A stretch of 64,000 nucleotides of DNA. It comes from Oikopleura dioica. Taxonomy: Eukaryota > Chordata > Appendicularia > Copelata > Oikopleuridae. Every line of letters begins with the position of its first letter. Position 1 is the first letter of the stretch. The notes below the pieces were generated by a model that ran no database searches, was not told where the DNA came from, and was given only the letters and a program-made list of their open reading frames with translations. The stretch is from positions 7,812,501-7,876,500 of the forward strand of contig OU015569.1 in the NCBI GenBank assembly GCA_907165135.1, in the 5' to 3' direction. A program made the position numbers and the translations under genes. Shown here in pieces: positions 38,101-52,000 of this stretch.

Positions 38101-38823
38101 GCTTACACGGTACTCTTGCTGAAGGCAAGATGAGTCTCAACAATCCCTCTGAAGTGAGAGAAGTCATCTCCTTGGGTAGCGAGTGCTCGATCTACACGAT
38201 CAAGTGTTCGTCGCCCGAGTTTAAGACTGAGTATCAGATTGAGCTCTCATACGTTAGATCCCATCGGGGGGTTTTCATCTCCAATCATATGCTTATAATG
38301 TATAAGGTAGGTCACTATTATAATAATTTATATGTATGTAACAATTAATCAGCTGTCTTGCTCGCAAGAGTATCAAAAGATCTTTGATGATATCGGAGTT
38401 GTATCTTGCGACGACTGTTGTTTCTTCACGCAAACGAAGCTTCCCTACAGTCCTAAACCTCACGAGCAAGAGCAGATAGAAGCAGCGCTTCTGCATGAAT
38501 GTAATAGTCACGCCTTCTTATTATCCATCGGTATGTAAAAGTTTGGAATACTTCTTAGTCTGGCTTATTGTCTTGGCTTATTGTCGAGTTATTGAGAAAC
38601 ATTATTAATGATATTTTCGGATAATAATAACAATCGTTTAGATGAGTTACTAGACGAGGCAAAAAGGATAAAGAAGAAACACTTCCTCGCTGTGCTCAAA
38701 GAAATCGAACAACAAGGCTTCATCCAGAAGATGGCTGAGAAAGATCCCTATGATGTTGATGGGTTGGATCTGAATGGAAACAACAATGGGGAACTCCCGA
38801 TCCCTGATTACTGGATCGAGTAA
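35161..38823 (+). CDS. Tudor-domain protein
   Basis: ATG 35161 follows a CTTTCAG acceptor with one base between. The N-terminal 180 residues are Pro/Arg/Asn-rich and disordered, with RG and RY dipeptides typical of germ-granule proteins. A Lys/Glu coiled coil (about 36000-36150) follows, then a large helical part. A Tudor core lies near 37618-37790 (LPGMPVIACFEEKYWSRAKI, then VEVLFVDYGQVLDLP), matching the methyl-arginine-binding fold. The last exons join as SI-DELLDEAKRIKK and end IPDYWIE at 38823. The product is about 1,100 residues, with introns of about 40-100 nt. The frame shifts once at the A4 run 35812-35815: adding one A joins FEELLAHFGIE to PFINPDKANKLLNYAEH. Alternatively, the first intron uses an acceptor near 35790. 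TDRD-type proteins act in the piRNA pathway or ribonucleoprotein granules; that role here is inferred. Confidence 0.8.
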
Positions 38824-39564
38824 GAAGCCGACACTACCTTTTTGCCAATTTTAACTTTTTTATTTTTCTCATCTTTCACTGATAAACTTGCGTTTTTTTT
38901 AAATTAATATATATTTATTTGTGCTATATCTAAAATTAACAATATTCATTCGGAAAAGAAATGTATTTCAAGAGTCCAATTCTGCCACAACACTTCATTA
39001 AACGCCAGCGAATTCAGAAAACTGTCAAACAAAGATATACCTATTCAATAAAGTTCCAAAAATAGGCGAATCGCCTATTCAAGTCGCAATTTAAATTCGT
39101 AAAGTTATGCTGTTGAGTGTATTTTACGATATCTTGTGTCGAAGAAGTTATATTTGATAATTATCTACAGAATAAATAGAATAGATATCTAGGTTACTTG
39201 CAGGCTGAGCAATCTGACGTAAGTGACACGGCTACTGTTCCACTTTCTGGACGAGCTTGAGTCAAGCTGCTTGAATTCCATCGGCAACAACGTTTCTTCC
39301 CTAGACCGCTCTGTGAAAATTAGAGAGGTTATCATTCGAGCCATTCAATATCTCGAGAATCTGGGCGTGTGTTTTGGGTAAGAGACTAGCTGGGGGTTCC
39401 GTTAGGGGTGAGGATCTGCTCGAATTTGAATGAAGAATTTCCAGGTGGAACGTAAAAATCCCACTACTCTCTTCTGTCGTTTTTAACATCTTTTCAAAAT
39501 GGCCACATAAACAGTGTTGTCTTATGCTCACAGAGTGCGAAAAACTTAGATTAAAGCAAAGAGA
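38824..39564. other. Intergenic between Tudor gene and MFSD11
   Basis: This is an AT-rich region. A 168-codon minus-strand frame (39301-39807) overlaps the conserved first exons of MFSD11 and has no motif of its own, so I treat it as chance. Nothing else is seen. Confidence 0.55.
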
Positions 39565-41231
39565 ATGCTTAGAAAAGTTGAAGATCGGAATATCATTCTT
39601 CTTGGTCTTGGTTTTTTGTTTGTATACACGGCTTATCAGGAAAATTAGAGAGAAGCTAGATAGACTGAAATTAGATTGAAAACTGTCCATTTTTTCAATT
39701 TGAAAAGACAACGGCAGCAGTTTCTGAGGTTGTTCTGGATTCCTATAATAAAAACAATGAAGGTACTCACTGAAATAATTCTGCAATTCAATTATCAAAG
39801 CACACATCTCTGGATATGTTGGAATGGCTCTTAATTACGCGGGGACGACCTTGATGGCGCTCTTTGTGCCAGGCTTTTTACTTTTCCTGAGTCAAAAATC
39901 CTCGGTTATTCTTGGCTCAGTGCTATCGGTGATGATGGCGGGAAGTTACATTTACCCCACTCCGATCTCGATTTACCTGTTTTCATTTATTTCCGGTGTT
40001 GGCGGGGCCTTCATTTGGGTCGGCCAGGGTGCAATCGTGATTTCTAATTCAAGTATTATCTCGAAATTAAAATAAGCCTGATCAAATTTAAGATAACACA
40101 ACAATTGACAGAAACACTTCTGTTTTTTGGCTTCTTTACCAGCTATCACAGGTTTCTTTATTGAGATTCGAAAGTTATATTTTCCCTTAGTTTGGTGGAA
40201 CATTATACGTATTTTTTGCATGGCAAGGAAAGGAATTCGTTGATACACATGAACGGGTCGTTTTGTTTATACTGCTTGTTGGAATAGGCACCATTGGAAT
40301 TTTGGCTTTATGTTTCATAAAAACCATCACTGGTAAATATACAAGTCTCCTGGCTTTCAATCTAATCCTTAGCAGTTACGCCGGAAAATTGCATCGACAC
40401 GTCAACTTTAACGGCGAGCCAAAAGTTGAGACATCTGTTCGGCGGCATAAAAGAATCCTTCCGATTCTGGTACTCATACCACTTTGGCATGCTTTTCCTC
40501 ATTACTTGTTACATTGGTTTCGAACTCGCATTTTTTCAAACTATTTTTCCGACAGCTGTAGCTAATACAAAACAACTTGGTGCAGATTCGGACAGACTTA
40601 CTGGACTTATTGTTGTCTTCGTTGGAATCGGCGAAGTTACGGGCTCCTTTCTCTCTGGACTCGCATCAAATATTGAGAAAATTCGACGTGGGCCTATTGC
40701 CGCTTTTGGACTCATTATCGAAGGACCGTGTTGTGATAAGATGTGAACATTCAATTCCGAGCGTATTTAGCTCAGAGTAAAAAGCTCAAGACAACGTCGA
40801 AAAAGTATTTGCATTCCTCATAATTCTGCTGAACATTCCCTCTGATGCTGTCATCGAACCCGTTGAAACGATCGCTTTCATAGAGCCAATAGATCGGGTT
40901 TACTTGGTTATTTGTAGTACTCAAATAAGCTATAAGAATCCTTGACTCAGTGGAACTTCTCTACCTGGCAGCATTCATCATCGGCTTTGGCGATGCGTTG
41001 CTCAATGCACAACTCATGAACTTTATCAAAGCTACAACAGAAACTGACCGCGAAGCTGCTGCTGCTTTCATGCTTTTCAATTTCGCTGAGTCTGGTGTAG
41101 CTACGCTAGTATTCTTTATAGGCGATAGTATTAATCTTCATATACAGCTCCTTCTCCTTATGATTCTCCTCGTCGTCTGTTTATTTTGTTTTTTAAAGCT
41201 AGATTTGGACGTTCGAAGGAATCGGTTTTAA
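39565..41231 (+). CDS. MFSD11: UNC93-like major facilitator MFSD11
   Basis: This is a multi-pass membrane protein of the UNC93/MFSD11 branch of the major facilitator superfamily; its substrate is unknown. Exon 1 reads NIILLGLGFLFVYTAYQ (TM1). Exon 2 reads TTAAVSEVVLDSYNKNNE, exon 3 HISGYVGMALNYAG, and further exons give VGQGAIVISNSN, DRNTSVFWLLYQLSQ, FGGTLYVFFAWQGKE, YIGFELAFFQTIFPTAVANT, FVGIGEVTGSFLSGLAS, and FIIGFGDALLNAQLMNF. Each block has a partner in human MFSD11 (for example FTAFQ, SGYTSMA, GRNSGIFWALLQSS, FAWQG, GIGEILGGSLFGL, LGLGDSCFNTQL). The first intron (39640-39707) is GA-AG. Splicing of the exons around 40730-40950 is uncertain. Confidence 0.88.
39640..39707 (+). other. Non-canonical GA-AG intron in MFSD11
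   Basis: The exon before ends ...GCTTATCAG and the intron starts GAAAATTAG and ends TTTGAAAAG. The join gives AYQ-TTAAVSEVV, in phase and matching AFQ-TCGNVAQTV of the human protein. There is no GT that would give the same join. Confidence 0.75.
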
Positions 41232-41495
41232 AGAAATGCTGTCGCTTTTTATAAAGCATTCCACGAAACCGAAAAAGAGGGAGATTTAATTTCAGTAAAA
41301 TTCTATAAGATATTGTTACGTGTTCTGGTGTTCCTTTTCAACTTTATTCGTTCTGAATAGAATATTCATACTGAAGTCAATAAACTTTCAGAAAATTTCG
41401 ACCATTTTTTGATGATCTATTCTTCTGTTCCTTCCACCATATCGATAAAGAAAGTATCGCACTAGAATACATTTAAATGTGCAATACAAAATGGC

Positions 41496-41929
41496 TCAAA
41501 CAAGAGACGATATTTCTGAAACAGTCAAAATTTCCCAGAAGCATCGCAATGTGAAAAGATCGTCCGTGATCGCCTTGAAATACTGAATTCCATCATTTCC
41601 TAATTGCTGAAAGAGTTTTTGCAAGAACTTCTTATAACCAAAAATAATCAATTTCTTGCCACAACTTTCCTCGAGTTCATCCTGGTCTTGCTTTTTCATT
41701 CTTCCATTACTACTTCGATACGCCGTTTCTCCGGAATCTCGCTTCACCATAACCTAGTTTTAATAGGTTAATTTTCTCTAGAATACAATTGTTTGTTTTT
41801 TCACTAATTCACGTAGTTTCGATAATTTTGCGGAACCTTTGTATGATCGCCTCCGTTGAGCTGTCGAGCATTATTCAGGAGGAATAGTTTCCGATCAGCT
41901 TGAGAAATCAAAGGGTCAGGAATGGCCAT
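41496..41929 (-). CDS. Unknown small protein, about 125 residues
   Basis: Exon 1 (from ATG 41929) reads MAIPDPLISQADRKLFLLNN and ends NYRNY. A GT-AG intron (GTGAATTAG...AAACTAG) joins it in phase to VMVKRDSGETAYRSS, continuing to a stop at 41496 (SEISSLV). It is Lys- and Gln-rich with no signal peptide or membrane segment. The in-phase join of two open exons supports a real gene. I recognise no family. It is transcribed away from the giant EGF gene. Confidence 0.5.
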
Positions 41930-43088
41930 AGAAATTGATACTTTCAAACCGGGCAAATATTATCACTTAATTTTACACTTCAATATGGCTTCTTGTGATT
42001 CCTACTAATAAAGCCAAAAGTGCCCGCTTTCCTAAAAAAGAAAAAAACTTCATCATGCAACACTGGTATCTTGTCAGCCTCGCATGCGGGATTTATACGC
42101 TTGCCTGACAGGTATTCTTTTGACGGGGATGATTGTGTAGAAATCGGACGTTATTATCTTTACCACTATACAGTTCTTTCTACGACTCTTCTGGTTTTAA
42201 TCAACTGAATATGATATGAACCTGCATGAACGAAATGCAAGAAAAAATCGCGAATCTGTTTATATAAGAAATTGATTTTATTCAGGTTTTTGGTGAGGTA
42301 TCAGTTGGTTTCACAGTGGATTGATGATTGAGATTCTGATTTGACAGTAATGACAGCAACAAGTTCCTTTGCAGGAACAAGAAGAAAATTGGAAATCCTC
42401 TTCATAATTTCTCTGAACTTTTTCAACAAATCGAAACCGGGTTCAGAAACCGGTTCGCTCATTTCTGAAAGTCTTCAGCTGCGGGGTTTCTGCTGAGTCT
42501 TGATTTTGACTAAAAATTATTTTTAAGTAGAGTTTCAATTGCGTTAATGCTGACTTACTTTTTAAGATGCCGTGTCGGACCTTCTCAGATTCAGTAGAAT
42601 ACTGACTGACTGCTATGTGGCGTGACGCCCTCTCAACAACATGAGTTCTAGAGACAACGTAAATCTCAAACTGCGGTTCTGTTGACTCATATCAAAATCG
42701 GTCTTCTCGAAAGTGAACATATTTTAAGAAAAACGATTTACTGAAGTGTATCGTATAAAAATTTTTCCTTCATTATATAATGCCGGAAACTTCTAGTAAC
42801 CTGGATTTATTGCTTAGGAATCCGCAGCATTAGAATTGGCGTGAAATTTGCGGATCGCCTCGTTCCACCATTATATTCATCAAGCGATAATTTAGTCTTT
42901 GCCTGTCGCTTGTAGGGGAAATTCAACCGTTAACGCCATCGAGTGGCGCCATTTCCTCCTGGAGATTTAATCAATCTCCCGCTGAGAGTGATATCGGCAA
43001 TTTAAATAGCGATTTCGATTTTTTTTCTTGCAGAGATTGAAACAGAAGATCGAATGTACTGAAGATAGGCGTCATTATTGCAACTCGC
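41930..43088. other. Divergent intergenic region
   Basis: This AT-rich stretch lies between the small minus-strand gene and the plus-strand giant EGF gene and presumably contains both promoters. No conserved coding frame, RNA gene or repeat was found. A short plus-strand frame (42020-42208) is probably chance. Confidence 0.5.
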
Positions 43089-46000
43089 ATGGGAGTTGAT
43101 ACGTTAGGCAAATTGCACTTTAGACGTCTTTTTACCTTTTTCTTGGCATTTAACTTTATTCATGAAGGATCGGTTTATTCTTTTCAGAGTTATTAAGGAA
43201 GTTAAATAATATTGGCTTTTCTCGTCAAAATTAACCATAAAAAGCTAATGGTTCAACTGAGCTTGCCAGCTGGTCTACGGGGCTAAAAAGGTTCGCCGCC
43301 GCACGTCAAGTAGACTGTCTTGTCTGTGGAACAAACAGTGAATGCATAGGCAACCATTGCCAGTGCGCCAATGGATATACTGGAGATCAGCCTCTAGACT
43401 GTTTTCGGTCAAAAACTTGAATCAGAGACCTGATGTGCTCTTACCGATTTATCACGAGCCACCAGAGACAGATAGCTATCGAACTTGTATCTCACAAACG
43501 TGGAAGAAAATTGCAGATGTGGGCTCCCGTGGATACGCCATTGTTGATCCCTTTTTAGCTGCAAGTGTCGACGATTACCGCTCTTGCTTAGGCTTGTTAA
43601 GAGACTCCTCAGTAACGATTTATCTACGTGTTTCTATGGAATTCGGCTTTGTCGATCCTCGCTCGAAAATCAATGATCTCTGGGAAATCTATGAAGCTTA
43701 TGTGGATGGGTTCTATTTAGATTCACCGCCTAGTGACTTGTCAGAGTCGCTGGTTAGGGACTCTATTTATACTATCAAAACGATGAAAAGGTCGCTCAAA
43801 GCAGCGATCTCCGCTTCTGACGCAACATGGGACGCCAAGAAATTTTTTGAGAGCTTTTTAAGATAATTGTATTTGCCATAAAAATCATGTCAAAAATAAC
43901 TTACAGCTATTAAATCATCCGAATGCAAACTATCGTGCGGACTTCGTCGTCGTTTTCGAAGGATCTTATGCGAGATGGTCCGAAGCTTGTGGAACCCTTG
44001 GAGTGGGGCCTTATTGCAGAGCCAAAAACAGCTTCAAGCCGACTTTTGAAATAATCATGAGGAGAATAGCTCGTGGGCAGGCTCAACGTTCACAATTCGC
44101 TTCAATTATATACGATGTCAAACCTGCAGAAATGAAAGAACTTCTTTCTACGGCGAATTCTCAGGGATCAGGCATCTTATCCGTCAGTAATTTCGACAGC
44201 GCTGAAACCAATCGTCATGGCCCGTCTTACTGGGATTTTATGCTTCTGAATTTCTTACAAGACGAAGAGTGTGGATGTGTCGATGTAAACGAATGCGAAA
44301 TTAATGGACACAACTGCCATTTTCTTGCGGCTTGTGACAACACGATCGGCTCGTTTGCCTGTCGCTGCCCTGAAGGAATGATTGGCGATGGAGTCGATGA
44401 GGATGGTTGCATTCCAGATCCATGTGCAAAATGTGTGGAGGGAACAACTTGCTCTGCTGAGGGGAGCTGCATCTGCGACGAAGGTACTTTCGGAACAGGC
44501 TTGAAGTGCGATAAAAGTGACTCTATTTTTCCATTAAATCGACCAAAATCATTTGGCGACGAAGAGAACTGCGAAGACCCTTTCTGGATAGCCGCTGGAA
44601 ACCTAGCCCTAGAAGATATTCCAACAACGGTATTGGTTGATCTGAATGTCAATGCATTAGATCAGTACGCCAAATGTCTCCAGCTTCTTAAAGAAAATGG
44701 TGTGAAAATATATCACGATGAATCGCTCTGGAACGGATTCAAAGCATTCAACATAATTGCGTCAAAGCTTGAGCGAGTTCTGGCCACTTATGGTGACTTC
44801 ATTGACGGCATCTACTTGTCAAATGCGCCAAATAACCAGTTCGATCAATATGGCGGCGTAGATATGTTTGCTAAACTGGTGAATATGATCAAACTGCGAA
44901 ATCTTGGCGTGATTGTCGACGTCAGAAAACAAAAAGAAGCTGTCAAGCTGTTATCAGGATCGCTCAAAACAACAATTGGAAACCCCATTCCAGCAGCTGA
45001 TAAAGTAATTCTCTTCTTTGCAAACTTTAATGGAAGGTGTCCGATACATTTAACAAGAGTTTGAGCATTCAAACTACTTGGTATTTATCTTACGGCTATC
45101 CTATGTTAAATCATGTTTATGACACCGAAAAGATTGGATAATAAGTTGCGAACAGAAAACGGAAGGCGTTTTCTGTGATAGCGATTCTGAACTAATGCCC
45201 GCGATCGCACGTGGATTAATTTCAAAAACTCAGCTAGCTGGCATATTTTATTCGGTTTTGCCATCTGATACGGAAAGAGTTTTTAGGGCAGCTCAAGCTA
45301 AAAACATCGGATCAATCTTCGTCTCCTCGGCGGATATAAACGCGGGAAACAAAGCAGACTTCGATGATCAAATGGCTATGGAGTTGACTTACTCTCTGAA
45401 GGGACTTTGGCCTAAATGTGGATGCTATGACCATGATGAATGCTCTGTGGAAGACACAGACGAAGCAATTTGTCAGAGTGAGGAGGAGATTTGTGTCAAT
45501 ACTGATGGATCCTACACGTGCATTAATCCTTCAACTGCTCTTGGTTTATCTGGTCGAGCTCGCGCCATCGGTTGTTTCGATACTTGTGACGAAAAAGCGG
45601 AGTGTATTTTGGGAGCATGTCGGTGCAAACCAGGATTCGATGGAAATGGCCAAGGTTAGGGTGAACAATCTCATTTTTAAGCTTAGATTATCCAAGTTGG
45701 ATATATGCAACAATACGACGTGTATTTAGGAATAATTAATATATCTAAATACAAAGTCTTTGCGGTCAAAAATTGATAAATGCTAAGTTATTGCCCCTAA
45801 AAAGACTGCAATGCGCCAAAAAATGATAAGAAATTTATTATACCAATACGTCAACGACCAACGATCCGTGGCGGTCGGTGCGTGGATGCGTATTGGAACG
45901 AAATCTCCACAATGAAGGATGCTGTTGTTGTCCTTGAAATTTACTCCACGAAATGGATGCCCTGCATTGAATTGTTGAATAAAGAAGGAATCACACTTTA

Positions 46001-49000
46001 TGCAAAGATTGACGCAAAAGGAGGCAGCATGGATGATCCTGTCAGCGCCATAACAAAGAAATTTAACAACCTAAAGAGGGTATTTAATGGAAAAGTTAAT
46101 CCATATTTGACGAATCCAGGAAGAACATTTGAAACAAACTGGGTCTACGAGGCAATGGAAAACGCTCGCAATCAGAATTTAAAACTTGGGATTCAAGCAT
46201 CAGATGCCGAATGGTCGATTGAATGCGTGATTAAAAAGAAAATAGATCTCGTTGTGGTCTTCAAAGAACCAGTGAAAAAATTTACCCAGAGCTGTGGAGA
46301 AGGCGGCCCAGGACCATTTTGCGCGACGAGAGCAGCTAGAAATTTGATTTCTGAAATGGTTATAGCTTTGAATCAAGGAAAGCTAAATAAAGATGTCTTC
46401 GCCATCATTGCATACAATGCGAATGTGCGTGATGTCAAATCTGTGCTGGCTCTTTCCGAAACATTCAAAATCGACAGGGTTTGGCTAACAGAACGGCCTT
46501 TTTACTCGACAGTCCGCCCACGACTTTTAGATGCAGTTAAAAGAAGTGTTGCAAATGGAAAAGCAATCGATCAGTCAAGATGTGGTTGCAAAGATATTGA
46601 TGAGTGCCAGAAGGATATTTGTCATTCGAATGCAGTTTGCCAAAACACTGAGGGCTCCTTTGAATGCTCCTGTGGCTCTGGATTTGATGGTGATGGCCGC
46701 GTTTGCTTGACAATAAATGAATGCACTAAAGGAACACACGAGTGCTCGCCAAATGCAGACTGTCTTGATACAGTGGACGGATTCATCTGCGCGTGCGCCT
46801 CTGGTTTTGATGGGAACGGTAAAGTCTGCCAGGACGTCGACGAATGCGCAGAAAATAAAAACATTTGTGGCGAGAATTCAATCTGCACGAACACTCAAGG
46901 CAGCTTCAGATGCGAATGCGCATCTGGATTCGAGTCAAAAAATGATCAGTGTGTCGACGTTGATGAGTGTGCGCACTCCTTGCATAACTGCGCCGCCCAA
47001 TCTTTCTGTGAAAACACGGCTGGCAGTTTCATTTGCTCATGTAAAGAAGGTTTTGTCGGTTCCGGCATTGTTTGTAATGATATTGACGAATGTACAAGCG
47101 AAAATGCTTGTGCGGAAAATGCTCTCTGCACGAACAGTTTTGGAAGCTTTACATGCACATGTGCGCGAGGATTCGAAGGCGACGGTAAAACTCAATGCTT
47201 TAAAAATACTTGCAAGGAATGCAGCAGTGGAGCCATATGCAGTTCCACAAGCGAAGGATGTATTTGCCCCCCTGGAACCCGTGGTCCCGCTACGAAATGC
47301 GAGGAGCAAAAACTTATTATTCCTATTCGTTCCATCCCTCTTGTCTCACTCAAAGCGGGTAAATGTATAGACGAGTGGTGGGCGGAAATCGCAGCTCTAG
47401 GGAAGCGAGCTACTGTGTTACTTGTGTTTCCCGCGCGTACATGGCTACCTTGTATACGATTATTGCGCGATAATGGTGTGGATGTCTATCAACAGGTTAA
47501 CGCTAGAAAAAGTCTTTTTTCAAATATGAAAAGGTACAGAGGTATTCATAACTACAGTTAAGCTTGTTTTATCTTGTCTAGATATCTGACGAAGCAAGTT
47601 CAGCAGATAACTAGTGAATTCGGAGGAAAAGTAAACGGCGCATATTTTATGAATCCTGGCGCGAAAGGCTTCTCACAGGATCACTTTACTTCAGCGTTTG
47701 ATGAAGCTCGCCGTGCAGAATTGAAAGTAGGCCTACAACTCGCAGGTATTCAGTTCGACGCGAATACAGTGGCGGCAACTGATCTCTCAGTCGTCTTTAT
47801 CGGACACTTTAATGAGATGAGTACCAACTGTGGCGTACACGGGAAAGGTCCATTTTGTGGCGCGAAGACTAGAACATCGCAGACCATGTCAATCAAGCAA
47901 AATATCGCTAATGGAGTCTATGGTCCCGAGAAGATCGGAGCCATAGTGTTCAATGTCCCCCGGCGACATCTTGAAAATGTGTTTTCCCTGGCAGAAGGAG
48001 ATGACGTTGGATCAGTTTATGCGTCAGATTTTGGAAAAACAAGCGAGAAGAAACCTTCTTACTGGGAAGATCTCGCAAAAGGACAAATTGGAGCAAAGGG
48101 AAATCAAGACTGCGGGTGCAAAGACATCAACGAATGCGAAGAAACTCCAGATATTTGTGGATTAGAGGGATCATGTGAAAACATTGACAGCGAAGGTTAC
48201 AACTGTCAGTGTATCGATGGATTTACATTCAACGGAGAAACTTGTGTAGATTTCGATGAATGTCTCAGTGCAGTTTGCGATGAGAATGCAACATGTGAGA
48301 ATATGAATGGCGGATTTTCTTGTAAATGCGTTGATGGATTTGTCGGGGATGGTTTAACTTGCACTGATCTCAACGAGTGTGCTCTGGAAAATATTTGCGA
48401 TGAAAATGCCACCTGTGAGAATTTCGAGGGTGGGCATAGCTGTATCTGCAAACCTGGATTTTCTGGGGACGGAACATCCTGCGCGGATATCGATGAATGC
48501 ACTGCGGAGCCTTGTCCGGAAAACTCGAGTTGTGAGAATACGAGCGGATCATTTTCTTGTCAATGTCTTTCTGGTTACAAAATGAACCAAGGAGAATGCG
48601 TGAATGTTGATGAATGCGCGACTGGCATTCATAACTGCCATGAAATGGCTGACTGCGTGGATACAGATGGGTCCTTTGCCTGCTCATGTCGTCGCGGCTT
48701 CTCTGGCGATGGTGCAACATGTCAGCGACAACTGTGCACTCTATGTGCAGCCGGGTCTACTTGCACTGGCTCGGAATGCACTTGCTCTTCGGGTTTTAGT
48801 GGAAACGGCATCGCTTGCACAAGCTCTACATCTGCTGTGGTTCCAATAAACACACCGCCGATCATAAGTCCTAGAACAAGCGAGTGCATCGATCCCCTAT
48901 GGTCGGACATTGCTAAAGAACTGATGATCGAGCGAAAAGTTATACTCGATGGCGCTTCTGTAGGATGGGTTCCTTGCATTAAGCTTCTTACCCAGGCTTT

Positions 49001-52000
49001 TGCGGAAGTATATGCCACTGTCCATGTTAAACGCGTTGATTTATCAGACAACAAAAACATTCTGTCTCAAATCCAGGAGCTTATCGCTTTTGGCGACGCG
49101 TTGACCGGAATCCATTTCCAAACTGACGAGATTCTTACTTATGCCCTTGAAGAGTGGTCAGGATTATTTGATTTATGTCGAATAGCTGGGCTCAAAATTT
49201 CCATCGACGGATACAGGCATCGGGTCTAAAATGAAAGATCAGATTCAGTTAGAAGCGTTTTAAAACCGATAAAGCAACAACTGGGACATTCGATTTGCAA
49301 CAGAAGTTGATTTTATTGTTATTTTCGATGCGCCAGTGGCGGAGTTTGGTCTCAATTGTTTTGCAGGACATTCCCGAGGACCATTCTGTCGACAAAATCA
49401 AATCACCAAAGAAGAATTGAAAAAGATTGAAAATGCGGTAGAGATCGGACTATTTTCAAGGTCGAAATTCGGTGCAATAATCAGGTACTAGTTCAAAATC
49501 AAAGATACTTTCCTAAAAGATCTAGGAAAAGATCTGAATCAAATACTAAGCGGAGTGATATTCTCGATAGAAAGTTGGAAAGTGAAATGACCAAAAATGG
49601 GCAATGACTGACATATCTTTAGAAACGTCCCGGAGCGGCTGGTGAGTCAAGTAATCGCAGATGCTGAAAAGTCTGTCGCTGGGAGTTTGTTTGTGACTTC
49701 CCATGGGCTGCGTGCTGCCACGTTTCAGCTTCCGGAGTATTGGCCTGACTTTTTAGAAGAAGTTAAAAGAATTAACACCCAGAGGAAAACAAGTTCATGT
49801 GGCTGCCACGAAATTGATGAATGCGATAGCAATCCGTGCCCACTAAACTCCAAGGTAGAAGGACCATTTTTTCACTGTCACAGAATCTTCGCATAGTGCT
49901 CGAATAATGTTGGTAGCTTTGATTGTGTTTGCGATGAAGGTTTTGCCTTGACGCCGGATGGTCTTTGTCGGGATCTGGATGAGTGCTCACTTGGTAAGCA
50001 TTCAAGATTCTCAAATAAGAGAATCCTTGAGCAGTTACAATTACTTTTTAAAATTCTAGGACTCCATGATTGCTCCGCTAACGGCGAATGTGTTAACTTG
50101 TCGCCAGGTTTCCAGTGTTCATGTCTACCCGGATTCGAAGGAGACGGCAAAAGCTGTGTGGATATTGAAGAATGTGAGCGCCAAATTCACAGGGAATTTT
50201 TACAATCGAAAATTATTTTTTAATTATTATCAAATTATTTTTGAACTTTTAATTCTTTTTTACATATGACTCATATGAGTGCAGTCTTCAAAATAACCAA
50301 TTTTGCAAAAGTGATTGTATAAATACGGAAAGTTGCTCGGAAAACGCGGATTGTCAAAACACCTTGGGAAGTTACACGTGCTCTTGTGAAACTGGATTCA
50401 CTGGAACCGGTGAAAGTTGTGAGGACGTGGATGAGTGCGCAATACTCGATTCCATTTGCTAGGGCTTTTTTCCATATTAATGAAATACTATGACCGGATA
50501 GCTAAAAGAAATCAATTAATCTTTACTGTGAAAAGTTTATACTAATATTTGTAATATTAAAGATTTATCATCGACTATAAAAATGAAAAAAATGGGTGAA
50601 ATAATTCCACTTCCCTCTAGTGAAGCCCATTCCAGTGCGTCAAATGGAGCCTGTCTGAATACGGAAGGTAGCTTCTTATGCTTTTGCCTCCCTGGGTTTA
50701 GCGGAAATGGTCTCGAAGAATGTGATGACGTTGACGAATGCTCAAGCCAGAGTTTTCTCAAGCACATGCATTCAAACAATAATTATTTTAAAAATATTCA
50801 ACTATTTAAAACTGACGGTTCTTAGAAAACTCTAATGAAGTGGAGCTCATCTTTGCCACTCTATGAGCATTTGTCAAAACACGCCAGGGTCCTACTCTTG
50901 TCAATGTGCTTTTGGCTGGAGTGGAAACGGTCGCCAGTGTGAGGAGGACATTTGTCAACTTTGTGACGCCAGTGCTTCTTGTCAAGATGGAGACTGCTCT
51001 TGTTCACCAGGATTTTCTGGCTCAGGCTATACCTGTCCGACAGCCGTAAATCCCGTTCCCATTTCGAGCTCGCCGAAAATCGAAGACAATCTCTGTGCTG
51101 ACAGTTAGTGGTTACTCACAAAAATCTATAATTTTTTTTATTTTTTTCATCAAAACTTTTTGATATCACTGTCGAGAGTTATTGGAAAAATGTCTCTAAA
51201 AAACAAGGCATTGCATTTATACTACGAAATATGGACAAATCTTGGATACCCTGTATTACCTTGGTAAGAAGTGAAGGTGCGATTGTTCTTGGCTCAACCG
51301 ATACTATGGATGTGAAAGTTGCAGAAGAACTCGCTTCTGAGTTGGAACTTGATGGCTTCTATTTTGAATTCGACGATTATAGGAACGATAAAGCTCTCGA
51401 AATCTTCCGAGAATTAAAAAATAGCGGCCATTTCATCGCTATAAATGGCCATGGACGCGCCTGGGACATCACCACTTTACTGAGTATCGATTTGGTGATC
51501 ACCTTCAGTGGAAGTGAGTTCGACTTCCGTCACAACTGTATTTTTGATCTCTGCATCGAAGACGAAGATACTCTTAGCGAAATTCTTACTGCTATTGACA
51601 GAAAATTCATCTCGCGGACCCGATTTGGAACAATTATTCACGAAGCAGATGGGACAAACATAAACTCATTATTCGAAAATGTACTGCGATTCCGCTCTCC
51701 GCGTTCCATCTTTGTGTCAGACAAATTGCCGACAGAATATTCTGACATCATCGACGAATCAGTTCGACTTAATAATGAGATGCTGGCGTTTACTGCGCAG
51801 GAGGTAGACTTCTCCGACTGTGGCTGCAAAGATATAAACGAATGCGTCACAATGGTCAAGCCGTGCCCAGATGATTCTACATGCACAAATATGAACGGGG
51901 GTTTCCGCTGTAGCTGTAATGAGGGATACGTTGATTCAATTGATACATCTGGCAATTTCATGTGCAAAGATGTTGACGAGTGTCAAGATAAAAATATCTG

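Noticed and set aside
39301-39807. 168-codon minus-strand frame
   Set aside because: It overlaps conserved first exons of MFSD11 and has no motif or plausible neighbours.
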